Shown: positions 11,880 through 21,652, numbered from the stretch's first letter. The stretch is DNA of 64,000 nucleotides from Mediterraneibacter faecis JCM 15917 (GCA_001312505.1 BBDW01000001.1:62001-126000); one strand, 5' to 3'. The notes: generated by a model not told the origin, from the letters alone. A program made the numbers and translations.

Positions 11880-11891
11880 GTGTATTTAAAA

Positions 11892-12365
11892 ATGAAAGGG
11901 GGGGCGGATTTTTTGGAGAGGGAGATTTTTTTGTGGCTGGGGGGGCTTATGGTGGTGTTTTTGATTATTGAGCTTGCCACGGTTGGTCTGACTTCAATCT
12001 GGTTTTCGGGCGGTGCGCTAGCGGCGTTATTAGTTTCGCTTGCCGGAGCGGGAATGGTGATACAGATTGCTGTATTCGTAGTTATTTCAGCAGTGCTTGT
12101 GATCTTTACCAGGCCTTTTGCAGCAAAGTATATCAATGTACATCATGTAAAGACGAATTGTGATGAATTGATCGGAAGTGTTGTTAAGGTAACAGAGACG
12201 GTTGATAATTTTGCACAGACCGGTACTGCAATTGCGCAGGGAAAGGAATGGACTGCAAGGTGCAAGTCAGACAAGGACAGAATTGAGAAAGATTCGCTTG
12301 CCAAAGTAACAGCAATTTCCGGAGTAAAACTGATTTTAGAGAAATGTAAGGAGGATGAGCTATGA
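11892..12365 (+). CDS. NfeD-family membrane protein
   Basis: An NfeD-like partner of SPFH (stomatin/flotillin-type) proteins, thought to act in membrane organisation or quality control. Two hydrophobic blocks (LWLGGLMVVFLIIELATVG and LAALLVSLAGAGMVIQIAVFVVISAVLVIF) precede a C-terminal OB-type domain (DELIGSVVKVTETVDN through GVKLILEK). The start is uncertain: ATG 11892 is given, but a TTG about 18 bases later is possible because the G-rich stretch before it resembles a ribosome site. The 7-G tracts near 11899 and 11940 may be expanded. Its stop overlaps the next start as ATGA, which implies coupling to the SPFH gene. Confidence 0.75.
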   Translation: MKGGADFLEREIFLWLGGLMVVFLIIELATVGLTSIWFSGGALAALLVSLAGAGMVIQIAVFVVISAVLVIFTRPFAAKYINVHHVKTNCDELIGSVVKVTETVDNFAQTGTAIAQGKEWTARCKSDKDRIEKDSLAKVTAISGVKLILEKCKEDEL

Positions 12366-13325
12366 TATTTGGACTTATTATTTGGATGATCATTATTATG
12401 ATCGTGGTGTGGCTTCTTGTGTCGAATATCCGTATTGTTCCGCAGGCGCATGCGTATGTTGTAGAGCGACTTGGCGGATACAAGGAGACATGGGGGCGTT
12501 GGATTACATTTTAAGGTGCCGATTCTTGACCGTGTGGCAAAAAGAGTTTCCTTGAAAGAACAGGTTGTTGATTTTGAACCACAGGCAGTGATCACGAAGG
12601 ATAATGTTACCATGCAGATCGATACGGTTGTATTCTATCAGATCACTGACCCGAAGAAGTATGCATACGGAGTAGAAAGTCCGATTGCGGCAATCGAGAA
12701 TCTGACAGCAACAACACTCCGTAATATCATCGGAGATCTGGAATTAGATGAGACACTGACTTCCCGTGAGACGATCAACTCCAAGATGCGTACGATCCTT
12801 GATATTGCAACAGATGAGTGGGGGGGAATCAAGGTGAACCGTGTCGAGCTGAAGAATATCATGCCACCGAAGGCAATCCAGGATGCGATGGAGAAGCAGA
12901 TGAAAGCAGAGCGTGAACGCCGTGAAGCAATCCTGCGTGCAGAAGGAGAGAAGAAGTCTACGATTCTTGTTGCAGAAGGAGAAAAGGAATCTGTGATCCT
13001 GGAGGCAGAGGCATCTAAGCAGGCAGCAATCCTGAAAGCAGAAGCTGAAAAACAGAAACGGATCAAAGAAGCAGAGGGACAGGCAGAAGCGATCCGTTCT
13101 GTACAGAAGGCTACAGCAGAAGGTATCGAGTATATTAAGAATGCCGGAGCAGATGATGTTGTTCTTACACTAAAGAGTCTGGAGGCATTTGCCAAGGCGG
13201 CAGACGGAAAAGCGACGAAGATCATCATTCCTTCAGAGATTCAGGGAATTGCAGGACTTACGAAAACAATCGCAGAAGTTGCCCGTACAGAAACAAGCGT
13301 TGCAAAAGAAAAAGAAGTAAAGTAA
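12362..13325 (+). CDS. SPFH-domain (stomatin/QmcA-like) membrane protein (one-base insertion near 12495)
   Basis: ATG 12362 overlaps the nfeD stop. An N-terminal membrane anchor (LIIWMIIIMIVVWLLV) leads into an SPFH domain: VVERLGGYKETWG, then VPILDRVAKRVSLKEQVVDF, and KVNRVELKNIMPP. After it comes a coiled coil rich in Ala, Glu and Lys (AEGEKKSTILVAEGEKES and similar). The frame breaks at GGGGG near 12495, where four G would read TWGVGLHFKVP. A 7-G tract near 12824 adds a glycine to the conserved WGIKVNRVE (WGGIK here). Forms a two-gene operon with nfeD. Confidence 0.88.
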
Positions 13326-13346
13326 AATAAAAGATGTATTTCAGCG

Positions 13347-13372
13347 TGCCAATCTGTCAAAAGATTGGCACA
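13347..13372 (+). terminator. Hairpin after the SPFH gene, possible terminator
   Basis: A perfect 10-base stem GTGCCAATCT / AGATTGGCAC with a 6-base loop, 22 bases after the SPFH stop. The following T content is modest (ATGTGTTTT), so termination may be weak or the hairpin may only protect the RNA end. Confidence 0.5.
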
Positions 13373-13411
13373 ATGTGTTTTACAACGATAATATTTTGGA
13401 GTGCAAATGAA

Positions 13412-15773
13412 ATGGAAACAGAGAAAATCATCAGGTTATCGGTTCGGAATCTGGTTGAATTCATATTAAAAGAAGGTGACATTGATAACAGGATTTCAGG
13501 TACGCTGGATAAAGATGCGATGCTGATGGGAGGACGCCTTCACCGAAAGATCCAGCGTATGATGGGCTCAAACTATCAGGCAGAAGTTTCCTTAAAACTG
13601 CAGCTTCCGTGTGAGGGATTCCAATTAAAACTGGAAGGACGTGCGGATGGAATTCTCCTTGAATCAGAAAAAACAATAATAGATGAGATCAAAGGCGTCG
13701 TGCGTTCCCTTGATCGAGTGGAGCGTCCTGTGCCGGTTCATCTTGCTCAGGCAAAATGTTACGCATATATTTATGCCAGACAGCAGGGATTAAAGCAGAT
13801 CAGTGTTCAGATGACCTATTGTAATCTTGATACTGAAGATGTGAAAAGATTTCGGGAAGAGCATACATTTGAAGAATTAGAAAAATGGTTTCTTGATCTG
13901 GTTCATCAGTATGAACGTTGGGCAAAACTGCAGATTGAGTGGGAAAAGAGAAGAGATGCTTCGATTCATCAGACCGAATTTCCATTCGCATATAGAGAAG
14001 GGCAGTTTGACCTGGCAGCTTCCGTATATCGTACAATTTATCACAAAAAGAAATTATTTATCCAGGCCTCAACAGGAACCGGAAAGACGATGGCAGTATT
14101 GTATCCGGCGGTGAAAGCAATCGGAGAAGGATTGGGGGGATAAAATATTCTATCTGACAGCAAAGACGATCACAAGAACCGTGGCGGAGCAGGCATTTTC
14201 TATTCTTGAAGAAAAGGGTCTTGCCTTTCGTTCAATTACATTGACTGCGAAAGAGAAGATCTGCTTTTGCGAGGAGACAGAATGCAATCCGGATGCTTGT
14301 CCTTATGCGAAAGGTCATTTTGACCGGGTGAATGATGCAGTTTATGACATGTTGGAAAAGCAAAAGAAGCTGACACGGGAATCAATTGAAAGACAGGCAG
14401 AAGATTTTCATGTATGTCCGTTTGAACTATCTCTTGATCTGTCAGAATGGGCGGATGGGGGGGTGATCTGTGATTATAATTATGTGTTCGATCCGACGGC
14501 GCATTTGAAACGATTTTTTGCAGACAATGTCAGCGGAGATTATTTGTTTCTGATCGATGAAGCACACAACCTCGTGGAACGTGGACGGGAAATGTACAGT
14601 GCTTCCATCTATAAAGAAGACATTCTCGAGGTGAAAAAACTGATGAAGGACCGAGATAAAAAACTTGTGAAGAGTCTGGAATCTGTCAATAAACTGATGC
14701 TTGAGATGAAACGCGAGTGCGAGAATTATCGGTTGGTGGAAAGTGTTTCTCCATTTGCAGTAAAACTGATGAATCTTCTGACTCAAATGGAAAGATATCT
14801 TGAAGAAGAGCGGAATGCAGGAAATGCAGAGCAGCCGGATGCATTTATGGAACTCTTTTTCCAGGTGAGGCAGTTTTTGGAAATTCATGAACTGTTGGAT
14901 GAAAATTATATACAGTATACAGAACTGGAAGGAAGCGGAAGGTTTAAAGTGAAGTTGTTCTGTGTGAATCCGGCACAAAACCTGAATCATTATTTGAGCC
15001 AGGGCAATTCTACGATCTTTTTCTCGGCAACATTGCTTCCAATCGATTACTATAAACAATTACTATCTGTTGAGAAGGATGATTATGCAGTCTATGCTGA
15101 ATCTAAGTTCCCACAGGAGAATAGGAAAATTCTGATCGGAAGTGAAGCAAGCACAAAATATACACAAAGAGGCACAGAAATGTATCGCAAAATTGCCGAT
15201 TATCTGAGAAACACAGTGGATGGGAAGAATGGAAACTACATTGCATTTTTTCCTTCCTATCAGTTTATGGAGGATGTTTTGGAAGAGTTTGAAAAACTGG
15301 CATCCGGAGTAGAACTGGTAATTCAATCGCAATTTATGTCAGAAAATCAGAGAGAAGAATTCTTGGAAATGTTTGAAGAAGAAAGAGATCATCCGATGCT
15401 TGGATTTTGTGTGATGGGTGGTGTATTTTCAGAAGGGATCGATCTTACACATGATAGACTGATTGGAGTGATCGTTGTCGGAACAGGAATTCCACAGGTG
15501 TGCAATGACAGAGAAATCGTGAAAAATTATTTTGACCAGAGAGGGATGCGAGGATTTGATTATGCGTACCTTTATCCCGGAATGAATAAAGTACTTCAGT
15601 CCGCAGGAAGAGTGATCCGCACCGAAGATGACAAAGGAATTATTCTTCTGCTTGATGATCGTTTTCAGAATCGACAGTATCAGCAGCTATTTCCGAGGGA
15701 GTGGAAGGAATACGAAGTGTGTGGGCGGAAAGAGATAAAAGAAAAGATGGAAGAATTCTGGGAGAATCGATAA
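13412..15773 (+). CDS. XPD/DinG-type superfamily 2 DNA helicase with N-terminal PD-(D/E)XK-like domain (one-base insertion near 14137)
   Basis: About 785 residues. The N-terminal 200 residues look like a Cas4/RecB-type nuclease fold: GGRLHRKIQRM, then ADGILLESEKTIIDEIKG. Helicase motifs follow: Walker A STGTGKT, an iron-sulfur type Cys array (CFCEETECNPDACPYAKG), the DEAH box IDEAHNL, FFSATLLP, GVFSEGIDL, and the motif VI region QSAGRVIRTEDD. ATG 13412 has GGAG 10 bases upstream. A 6-G tract near 14137 breaks the frame where five G would give EGLGDKIFYLTAKT. Likely acts in DNA repair. Confidence 0.85.
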
Positions 15774-15828
15774 ATGAAAAATGAGAATCGTTATTGGATA
15801 AAGAAGAAGTGATTCAAGAATATTTGTA

Positions 15829-15919
15829 ACTGTTCAGAGCCAGACGAAATTTCATAAAACAGGTATAAAATGCTTGCATTTTAAGGCTGATTTTAAAATT
15901 CTGCTTGGCTCCGAACAGT
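15829..15919. repeat. Imperfect 24-base inverted repeat with an inner palindrome
   Basis: The left arm ACTGTTCAGAGCCAGACG.. pairs with the right arm ..CTTGGCTCCGAACAGT (about 20 of 24 bases). Inside is a second perfect palindrome TAAAATGC-TT-GCATTTTA (15866-15883). It lies between convergent genes (helicase plus, LysR minus), so it could act as a bidirectional terminator. Its length is more like a small repetitive element. Confidence 0.6.
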
Positions 15920-15926
15920 ACAAAAT

Positions 15927-16808
15927 TTACTGCTCTTCAAAATAGTTCAAAAATTCCTGTGCAGGCTTAGCCAGAGGAAGCTGCTCGTTGTAAGCAATCA
16001 CAAGAGAACGCTCCGGCATCTCTTCTTCCATATCCAGCTTGAAGATACCATCATTGTTCTCAGAAAGACAATAATCCGGAATGAATGCGATTCCAAGCCC
16101 AATTCTTGCAAGATCGATCAGAAGATCATTGCTTGTAAGTTCGATCTCAGGAACCAGGTCAAGCTGATGCTGCTGGAACAGGCGATGAAGAAACTCGTTT
16201 GTCGTACTGTTCTTATCCAGCATCAGGATCGGATAGTGGAGCAGATCGGCAAGTATAAGTTTCTTTTCCCTTAATTCAGGATAATTGTTTCCGGCAATGA
16301 AAACATCATGGAAATTTTTGATCTTCATAGAGGCAGAAAGATTGTTGAGCGCTGCGTTCGGATAATTGACAACAATCAAATCCACCAGTCCATTCTTTAA
16401 AAGCTCTGTACATCTTAAAGAAGTCTGGTTGATAACTTTAATATGTACATTCGGGAAAGTCTTATGGAATTTCTCAAGGTATGGAACAAGGAAATATCTG
16501 CAGATCGTGTCACTTGCACCGATGCGGATCTGCCCACCGGTAGAAGCGGCATCTAAAAGCTGAGCCTCACCTTTCTGGATCAGATTCATGGCCGGTTCAA
16601 TGTGGCGCAGGAGAATCTCTCCTTCCGGTGTGAGCTGGACTTTCTTTGTGCTTCGGATAAAAAGCGTCTGATCCAGTTTTCGTTCGAGTGTTTTGATCGA
16701 CTGGCTGACAGCAGACTGTGAAATAAACAGCTGCTTGGATGCCTCTGAGAAATTCAATGTGGTGGCGACGTGATAAAATACTTTGTATAATTCGTAGTTT
16801 ATATCCAT
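15927..16808 (-). CDS. LysR-family transcriptional regulator
   Basis: A 293-residue LysR protein. The winged HTH is at residues 1-60 (FSEASKQLFISQSAVSQSIKTLE), then the effector-binding domain (IRIGASDTICRYFLVPYLEKF, the hinge, and IARIGLGIAFIPDY). The start at 16808 (MDINYELYK) is preferred; an extra ATG one codon upstream is possible. AGGAGG lies just ahead. It is divergent from purL with a 220-base shared upstream region, so it may regulate purL or itself. The effector is not evident. Confidence 0.88.
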   Translation of the reverse strand: MDINYELYKVFYHVATTLNFSEASKQLFISQSAVSQSIKTLERKLDQTLFIRSTKKVQLTPEGEILLRHIEPAMNLIQKGEAQLLDAASTGGQIRIGASDTICRYFLVPYLEKFHKTFPNVHIKVINQTSLRCTELLKNGLVDLIVVNYPNAALNNLSASMKIKNFHDVFIAGNNYPELREKKLILADLLHYPILMLDKNSTTNEFLHRLFQQHQLDLVPEIELTSNDLLIDLARIGLGIAFIPDYCLSENNDGIFKLDMEEEMPERSLVIAYNEQLPLAKPAQEFLNYFEEQ

Positions 16809-16842
16809 CATTTTATTAGACCTCCTAATAAATATTCATCTT

Positions 16843-16871
16843 ATTATAAGATAAATAAAGGGAAAATACAA
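16843..16871 (-). promoter_or_regulatory. Sigma-A promoter of the LysR gene
   Basis: On the minus strand TTGTAT and TATAAT have a 17-base spacer, about 35 bases upstream of the start codon. Confidence 0.65.
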
Positions 16872-17028
16872 CCAAATAAAGAAAAACTGTTATAATTAGC
16901 GGTGCTTATCAGATTGTTTAATTTTATTAATTATACTAATGAAGAAAACTATGGTAGGATAAAAACAGATAATGTAATGAAGGTAGTATCGTGCTTTGAG
17001 CACGTAATACAGAAAGAGGAGATTATAT

Positions 17029-20000
17029 ATGAGTAATGTAAAGCGCGTATATGTAGAAAAGAAACCGGAGTTTGCTGTTGCGGCGAAGGGCCTCAGACAT
17101 GAGATCCGTCATTATCTTGGACTTCAGGATGTGACAAATGTACGAGTTCTGATTCGTTACGACGCAGAGAATATTTCAGAAGAAACATTTGAAAAGGCAT
17201 GCAATGGTGTATTCGCAGAGCCACCGGTAGATTTCCTTTATAAAGAAGAATTCCCGAAAAATGAAACAGATAAATGTTTTTCCGTAGAGTTCCTTCCGGG
17301 ACAGTTCGACCAGAGAGCGGATTCCGCAGAGCAGTGTATCCGTTTTATTAAAGAAGATGAGACTCCTGTAATCCGTACAGCAGTTACATATGTAATTGAA
17401 GGCGGAGTTTCAGACGAAGAACTGCAGGCAATTAAGAATCACTGCATCAACCCGGTAGATTCCAGAGAAGCTGCAGCAGAGAAACCGGAGACACTGGTGA
17501 CAGTATTTGATGAGCCGGCAGATGTAAAGATTTTTGACGGTTTTAAAGATATGCCGGAAGCAGAATTGAAAGAGTTATATGATTCTCTTGGATTGGCAAT
17601 GACATTTAAAGATTTCCTGCATATCCAGAACTATTATGCAGGAGAAGAGCACAGAGATCCGACGATGACAGAGATCCGTGTGCTTGATACATACTGGTCA
17701 GACCACTGCCGTCATACAACATTCTCTACAGAATTGAAAGATGTGAAGTTTGACGAAGGTGACTACAAAGAGACAATCGAAGCAACATATAAAGAGTATC
17801 TGAAAGATCACAGCGAGATTTTCAAAGGAAGAGAAGATAAATTTGTCTGCCTGATGGATCTTGCTCTGATGGCTATGCGCCGTCTGAAAAAGGAAGGAAA
17901 ACTTGCAGATCAGGAAGAGTCTGATGAGATCAATGCATGTAGTATCGTAGTTCCGATCAAGGTTGACGGAGTAGAAGAAGAGTGGCTGATCAACTTCAAG
18001 AATGAGACACATAACCATCCGACAGAGATCGAACCATTTGGTGGAGCTGCAACATGTCTTGGAGGAGCAATCCGTGATCCACTGTCAGGACGTACTTATG
18101 TATACCAGGCAATGCGTGTGACAGGTGCCGCTGATCCGACAGTATCAGCAGATGCAACTCTGAAAGGAAAACTTCCTCAGAAGAAACTTGTTCGTGAGGC
18201 GGCTCATGGATATAGCTCATATGGTAACCAGATCGGTCTGGCTACAGGACTTGTAAAAGAGATTTATCATCCGGATTACGTTGCAAAACGTATGGAGATC
18301 GGTGCTGTACTTGGAGCTGCTCCAAGACGTGCGGTTATCCGTGAGAATTCTGATCCTGGAGATATCATCATCCTTCTCGGTGGACGTACAGGCCGTGACG
18401 GCTGTGGTGGAGCAACAGGTTCATCTAAGGTTCATACAGAAGAGTCTATCGAGACTTGTGGAGCAGAAGTTCAGAAAGGAAATGCACCGACAGAGCGTAA
18501 GATCCAGAGATTATTCCGTAGAGAAGAAGTCAGCCATCTGATCAAGAAATGTAATGACTTTGGTGCAGGCGGTGTATCTGTAGCAATTGGAGAACTTGCA
18601 GACGGACTTCGCGTTGAACTTGATAAAGTACCGAAGAAATATGCAGGACTTGACGGAACAGAAATCGCAATCTCTGAGTCTCAGGAGAGAATGGCAGTTG
18701 TTGTAGACCCGAAAGATGTAGATGAATTCATGGGATACGCGAAGGAAGAAAACTTAGAGGCAACAGTTGCAGCAGTAGTAACAGAGGAGCCAAGACTCGT
18801 TCTTGTATGGAGAGGAAAAGAGATTGTCAACCTTTCCCGTGCATTCCTTGATACAAACGGTGCTCATCAGGAGACAAATGTTGAGGTTGAGATTCCTTCT
18901 AAGAAGGACAGTCTTTTTGTAAAGAAAGAAGTAGGAGATGTAAAAGAGACATGGCTTTCTATGCTTTCTGATCTCAATGTATGCTCTCAGAAAGGACTTG
19001 TTGAGATGTTCGACGGTTCTATCGGAGCAGGATCTGTATTTATGCCACATGGTGGAAAATACCAGATGACAGAGACACAGGCAATGGTAGCGAAAGTACC
19101 TGTTTTGAACGGAACAACAGACAGTGTATCTATGATGAGTTACGGATTTGATCCATATCTGTCAAGCTGGAGCCCATACCACGGAGCTGTTTATGCAGTG
19201 ACAGAGTCAATTGCTAAGATCGTGGCAGCAGGTGGAGATTATAGAAAAATCCGCTTCACATTCCAGGAGTATTTCCGTAGAATGACAGAAGATCCAAAGA
19301 GATGGAGCCAGCCATTTGCAGCACTTCTTGGTGCTTATGCAGCACAGATTGGTTTTGGACTTCCGTCTATCGGAGGAAAAGACAGTATGTCAGGAACATT
19401 CCAGGATATTGACGTACCTCCGACACTTGTATCCTTTGCTGTTGATATGGCTCTTGAGCAGGATATTATTACACCTGAACTTAAGAAAGCTGGAAATAAA
19501 CTTATATGGCTCAAGATCGAAAGAGACGAGAATGATCTTCCGGTTTACGATGCAGTAATGGATCAGTACGGTAAATTCATGGGAGATATCCAGAGCGGAA
19601 AAATTGTATCTGCATATGCACTGGATCGTCATGGAGTTGCAGCAGCAGTCAGCAAGATGGCATTTGGTAACCGTAAGGGTGCCAAAATCGAGCACAATGT
19701 AGATAAGAGAGATCTGTTTGCTCCTGCATTTGGAGATATTATCGCAGAGGTTGAAGACGGAAAGGTTGGAGAACTCGCAATCACTTATACAGAAATCGGT
19801 GAAGTAACAGAAGAGCCTGTACTTGCTTACGGTGATGTGAAGATCGCACTTGCAGACGCACAGGATGCATGGACAGGAACACTTGAGAAAGTATTTGCTA
19901 CAAAATCAGCAGCAGATTCTGATGCCAAGGTTGAAGAGAAGCTCTTCAATACATCCGATATTCATATTTGCAGCCATAAGATCGGACAGCCAACAGTATT

Positions 20001-20784
20001 TATTCCGGTATTCCCTGGAACGAACTGTGAGTATGACAGTGCCCGTGCATTTGAGAGAGCAGGCGCTAAGGTTATTACAAAAGTATTCCGTAACCTTGAT
20101 GCAGAAGACATCCGTGGATCAGTAGACGAGTTTGAGAAAGCAATCGGACAGGCTCAGATGATCATGTTCCCAGGTGGATTCAGTGCCGGTGATGAGCCGG
20201 ATGGTTCAGCTAAATTCTTTGCAACTGCATTCCAGAATGCGAAGATCAAAGAAGCTGTTGAAAAACTTCTGAATGAGAGAGACGGACTTGCACTTGGTAT
20301 CTGTAACGGATTCCAGGCTCTGATTAAGCTCGGACTTGTACCATACGGAAAAATCGTTGGACAGACAGATGATGCTCCGACACTGACATACAATACAATC
20401 GGACGTCATATCTCTAAGATGGTTTATACAAAGGTTGTTACAAACAAATCCCCATGGCTTCAGGGAGCACAGCTTGGTGGAGTTTATACAAACCCGGCAT
20501 CTCATGGTGAAGGAAGATTTGTTGCAAGCGAAGAGTGGCTTGATAAGCTGTTCGCTAACGGACAGGTGGCAACACAGTACTGTGATCCGGAAGGAAATAT
20601 CAGCATGAACGAAGAGTGGAACGTGAACGGATCTTACCGTGCAATCGAAGGTATCACAAGCCCGGATGGACGTGTCCTTGGTAAGATGGCTCACTCTGAG
20701 AGACGCGGAGATCATGTTGCTATTAACATTTATGGAGAGCAGGATCTGAAGATTTTTGAATCAGGTGTAAAATACTTTAAATAA
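17029..20784 (+). CDS. purL: Phosphoribosylformylglycinamidine synthase, single-chain form
   Basis: Converts FGAR plus glutamine plus ATP to FGAM, the fourth step of purine synthesis. At 1251 residues it is the large fused form with its own glutaminase. Seen: YWSDHCRHTTF and FKNETHNHPTEIEPFGGAATC in the first synthase half, GIGGKDSMSGTF-like IGGKDSMSGTF in the second half, and the glutaminase with FPGTNCEYDSA, MFPGGFSAGDEP, nucleophile Cys in GICNGFQAL, and the C-terminal His/Glu region. It is intact, with no long G tract. RBS AGAGGAG lies 8 bases before ATG. It is the last chromosomal gene before the prophage. Confidence 0.96.
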   Translation: MSNVKRVYVEKKPEFAVAAKGLRHEIRHYLGLQDVTNVRVLIRYDAENISEETFEKACNGVFAEPPVDFLYKEEFPKNETDKCFSVEFLPGQFDQRADSAEQCIRFIKEDETPVIRTAVTYVIEGGVSDEELQAIKNHCINPVDSREAAAEKPETLVTVFDEPADVKIFDGFKDMPEAELKELYDSLGLAMTFKDFLHIQNYYAGEEHRDPTMTEIRVLDTYWSDHCRHTTFSTELKDVKFDEGDYKETIEATYKEYLKDHSEIFKGREDKFVCLMDLALMAMRRLKKEGKLADQEESDEINACSIVVPIKVDGVEEEWLINFKNETHNHPTEIEPFGGAATCLGGAIRDPLSGRTYVYQAMRVTGAADPTVSADATLKGKLPQKKLVREAAHGYSSYGNQIGLATGLVKEIYHPDYVAKRMEIGAVLGAAPRRAVIRENSDPGDIIILLGGRTGRDGCGGATGSSKVHTEESIETCGAEVQKGNAPTERKIQRLFRREEVSHLIKKCNDFGAGGVSVAIGELADGLRVELDKVPKKYAGLDGTEIAISESQERMAVVVDPKDVDEFMGYAKEENLEATVAAVVTEEPRLVLVWRGKEIVNLSRAFLDTNGAHQETNVEVEIPSKKDSLFVKKEVGDVKETWLSMLSDLNVCSQKGLVEMFDGSIGAGSVFMPHGGKYQMTETQAMVAKVPVLNGTTDSVSMMSYGFDPYLSSWSPYHGAVYAVTESIAKIVAAGGDYRKIRFTFQEYFRRMTEDPKRWSQPFAALLGAYAAQIGFGLPSIGGKDSMSGTFQDIDVPPTLVSFAVDMALEQDIITPELKKAGNKLIWLKIERDENDLPVYDAVMDQYGKFMGDIQSGKIVSAYALDRHGVAAAVSKMAFGNRKGAKIEHNVDKRDLFAPAFGDIIAEVEDGKVGELAITYTEIGEVTEEPVLAYGDVKIALADAQDAWTGTLEKVFATKSAADSDAKVEEKLFNTSDIHICSHKIGQPTVFIPVFPGTNCEYDSARAFERAGAKVITKVFRNLDAEDIRGSVDEFEKAIGQAQMIMFPGGFSAGDEPDGSAKFFATAFQNAKIKEAVEKLLNERDGLALGICNGFQALIKLGLVPYGKIVGQTDDAPTLTYNTIGRHISKMVYTKVVTNKSPWLQGAQLGGVYTNPASHGEGRFVASEEWLDKLFANGQVATQYCDPEGNISMNEEWNVNGSYRAIEGITSPDGRVLGKMAHSERRGDHVAINIYGEQDLKIFESGVKYFK

Positions 20785-20798
20785 AATATAAAATAAAA
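20782..20798. repeat. Candidate left prophage junction (attL), 17-base direct repeat
   Basis: TAAAATATAAAATAAAA directly after the purL stop recurs exactly at 56857-56873, just before the tRNA-Val promoter. The two copies bracket every phage gene. The sequence is low in complexity, so chance cannot be excluded. Confidence 0.4.
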
Positions 20799-20813
20799 GA
20801 TAAGTTTTAGAAT

Positions 20814-20862
20814 GAAATTCGACAAAGGGAATTAAAAAAATTCTCTTGCCGAATTTCTTTTT
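20814..20862 (+). terminator. Intrinsic terminator after purL
   Basis: The outer stem GAAATTCG / CGAATTTC and inner pairs GGGAATT / AATTCTC enclose an A-rich loop, followed by CTTTTT. It lies 30 bases past the purL stop. If the AT-rich repeat at 20782 is the true junction, this terminator belongs to the prophage rather than to purL. Confidence 0.8.
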
Positions 20863-20881
20863 ATATATGGCAAGAAAAGAA

Positions 20882-20925
20882 AAGCGTGCAAGAGTGTAAA
20901 AAGCTCTTGCACGCTTATTTTATTT
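20882..20925 (+). terminator. Strong hairpin/terminator in the leader of the first phage gene
   Basis: A perfect 13-base stem AAGCGTGCAAGAG / CTCTTGCACGCTT is followed by a T-rich stretch (ATTTTATTT). A tiny reading frame (20867-20899, MARKEKRARV and stop) ends inside the left arm. The gene at 20947 also opens MARK, so the region may contain a partial duplication or an attenuator. Confidence 0.65.
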
Positions 20926-20946
20926 CAAGAGAAAGGAGCGGGAACG

Positions 20947-21138
20947 GTGGCAAGAAAATACAAAAGATTGCGCTATGAAGATAGGCAAGTAATAGAGGAA
21001 ATGAGCCGGGCGGGCAGCAGGGTGGTGGATATTGCAACTACTTTAGGAGTACACCGGGATACGATTTATAAGGAGTACGCCCGCTGCGGAGCAACGCCGG
21101 ATACATACAGCGCAGAAAAAGCACAGGAAACTTTATAA
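20947..21138 (+). CDS. Stand-alone IS30-type helix-turn-helix protein
   Basis: A 63-residue protein starting at GTG 20947, about 10 bases after AAAGGAG. The fold is the N-terminal HTH of IS30 transposases: YEDRQVIEEMSRAGSRVVDI then LGVHRDTIYKEYAR. It resembles the N-terminus of the full transposase at 55638 (LHVHRSTIYNELKRG), but has no catalytic domain. It may bind the same DNA ends and regulate transposition or excision, or act as an early repressor; that role is inference. Confidence 0.75.
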   Translation: MARKYKRLRYEDRQVIEEMSRAGSRVVDIATTLGVHRDTIYKEYARCGATPDTYSAEKAQETL

Positions 21139-21167
21139 ATCAAAATAACAAAAGAGAGGCAAAGAAC

Positions 21168-21560
21168 ATGAAGAAAGTAGATTTTAACAAATTACAGGCA
21201 GGGGGGGACTTAGTGAAAGTACCACGCACACAGTTTGCACCTATGCGTAGTGGTTGGAACGGCTGGCTATTCAGCGAGGCAGTAGTGATAAGAAAGGGAG
21301 TAGGGAGAAAAAGCAAAAAGAATGTAGCTGTAGTGGAAATGAGAATACCAGCAGGGAAGAACAACTACGGAACTATAGAGGCTACATTTTACGCAGAGAA
21401 TATTTTTGAAACGCCAGCAGTGGAAAACGCAAGAAACATTTTGAAGAATTACGAAATAAAGGACACAGAGAGTTTTTACAAATTCATTGAGCGGGACGAT
21501 GTAACGGGCTGTGATTGGATAAGGTTTTTAATAGAAAAAGGCTTTTTGTTTAATGAATAA
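21168..21560 (+). CDS. Conserved-looking phage protein of unknown function
   Basis: 130 residues, ATG preceded by AGAGAGG. Basic N-terminal half (KKVDFNKLQ, RKGVGRKSKKNVAVVEMRIPAGKNNYGTI) and an acidic C-terminus ending in KGFLFNE. No motif recognised. A 7-G tract near 21201 probably adds one glycine (QAGGDLV). It sits between the HTH gene and the phage tRNA. Confidence 0.6.
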   Translation: MKKVDFNKLQAGGDLVKVPRTQFAPMRSGWNGWLFSEAVVIRKGVGRKSKKNVAVVEMRIPAGKNNYGTIEATFYAENIFETPAVENARNILKNYEIKDTESFYKFIERDDVTGCDWIRFLIEKGFLFNE

Positions 21561-21578
21561 GCGGCAATGAGCGCACGA

Positions 21579-21652
21579 GTGCCGTTAGTTCAGTTGGTTA
21601 GAGCAACCGCCTCATAAGCGGTAAGTCATGGGTTCAAGTCCCATACGGCGCA
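21579..21652 (+). tRNA. Phage-encoded tRNA with CAT anticodon (Met or Ile2)
   Basis: Full cloverleaf: acceptor GTGCCGT / ACGGCGC with discriminator A, D-arm with AGTTCAGTTGGTTAGA, anticodon stem ACCGC / GCGGT with loop CTCATAA (anticodon CAT at 21613-21615), and T-arm with GGTTCAAGTCC. CCA is not encoded. It differs in stems from the host CAT tRNA at 57058. With a CAT anticodon it is either elongator Met or, if lysidine-modified, Ile2. Confidence 0.9.

Noticed and set aside
16812..17028. Purine riboswitch upstream of purL
   Set aside because: I could not identify the conserved purine-aptamer core; only a short CGTGCTTTGAGCACG hairpin is present.
20814..20862. This hairpin as the phage terminal inverted repeat
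   Set aside because: Its arms pair with each other and a T run follows, so a terminator explains it; only the inner TTCGACAAA is echoed at the right end.
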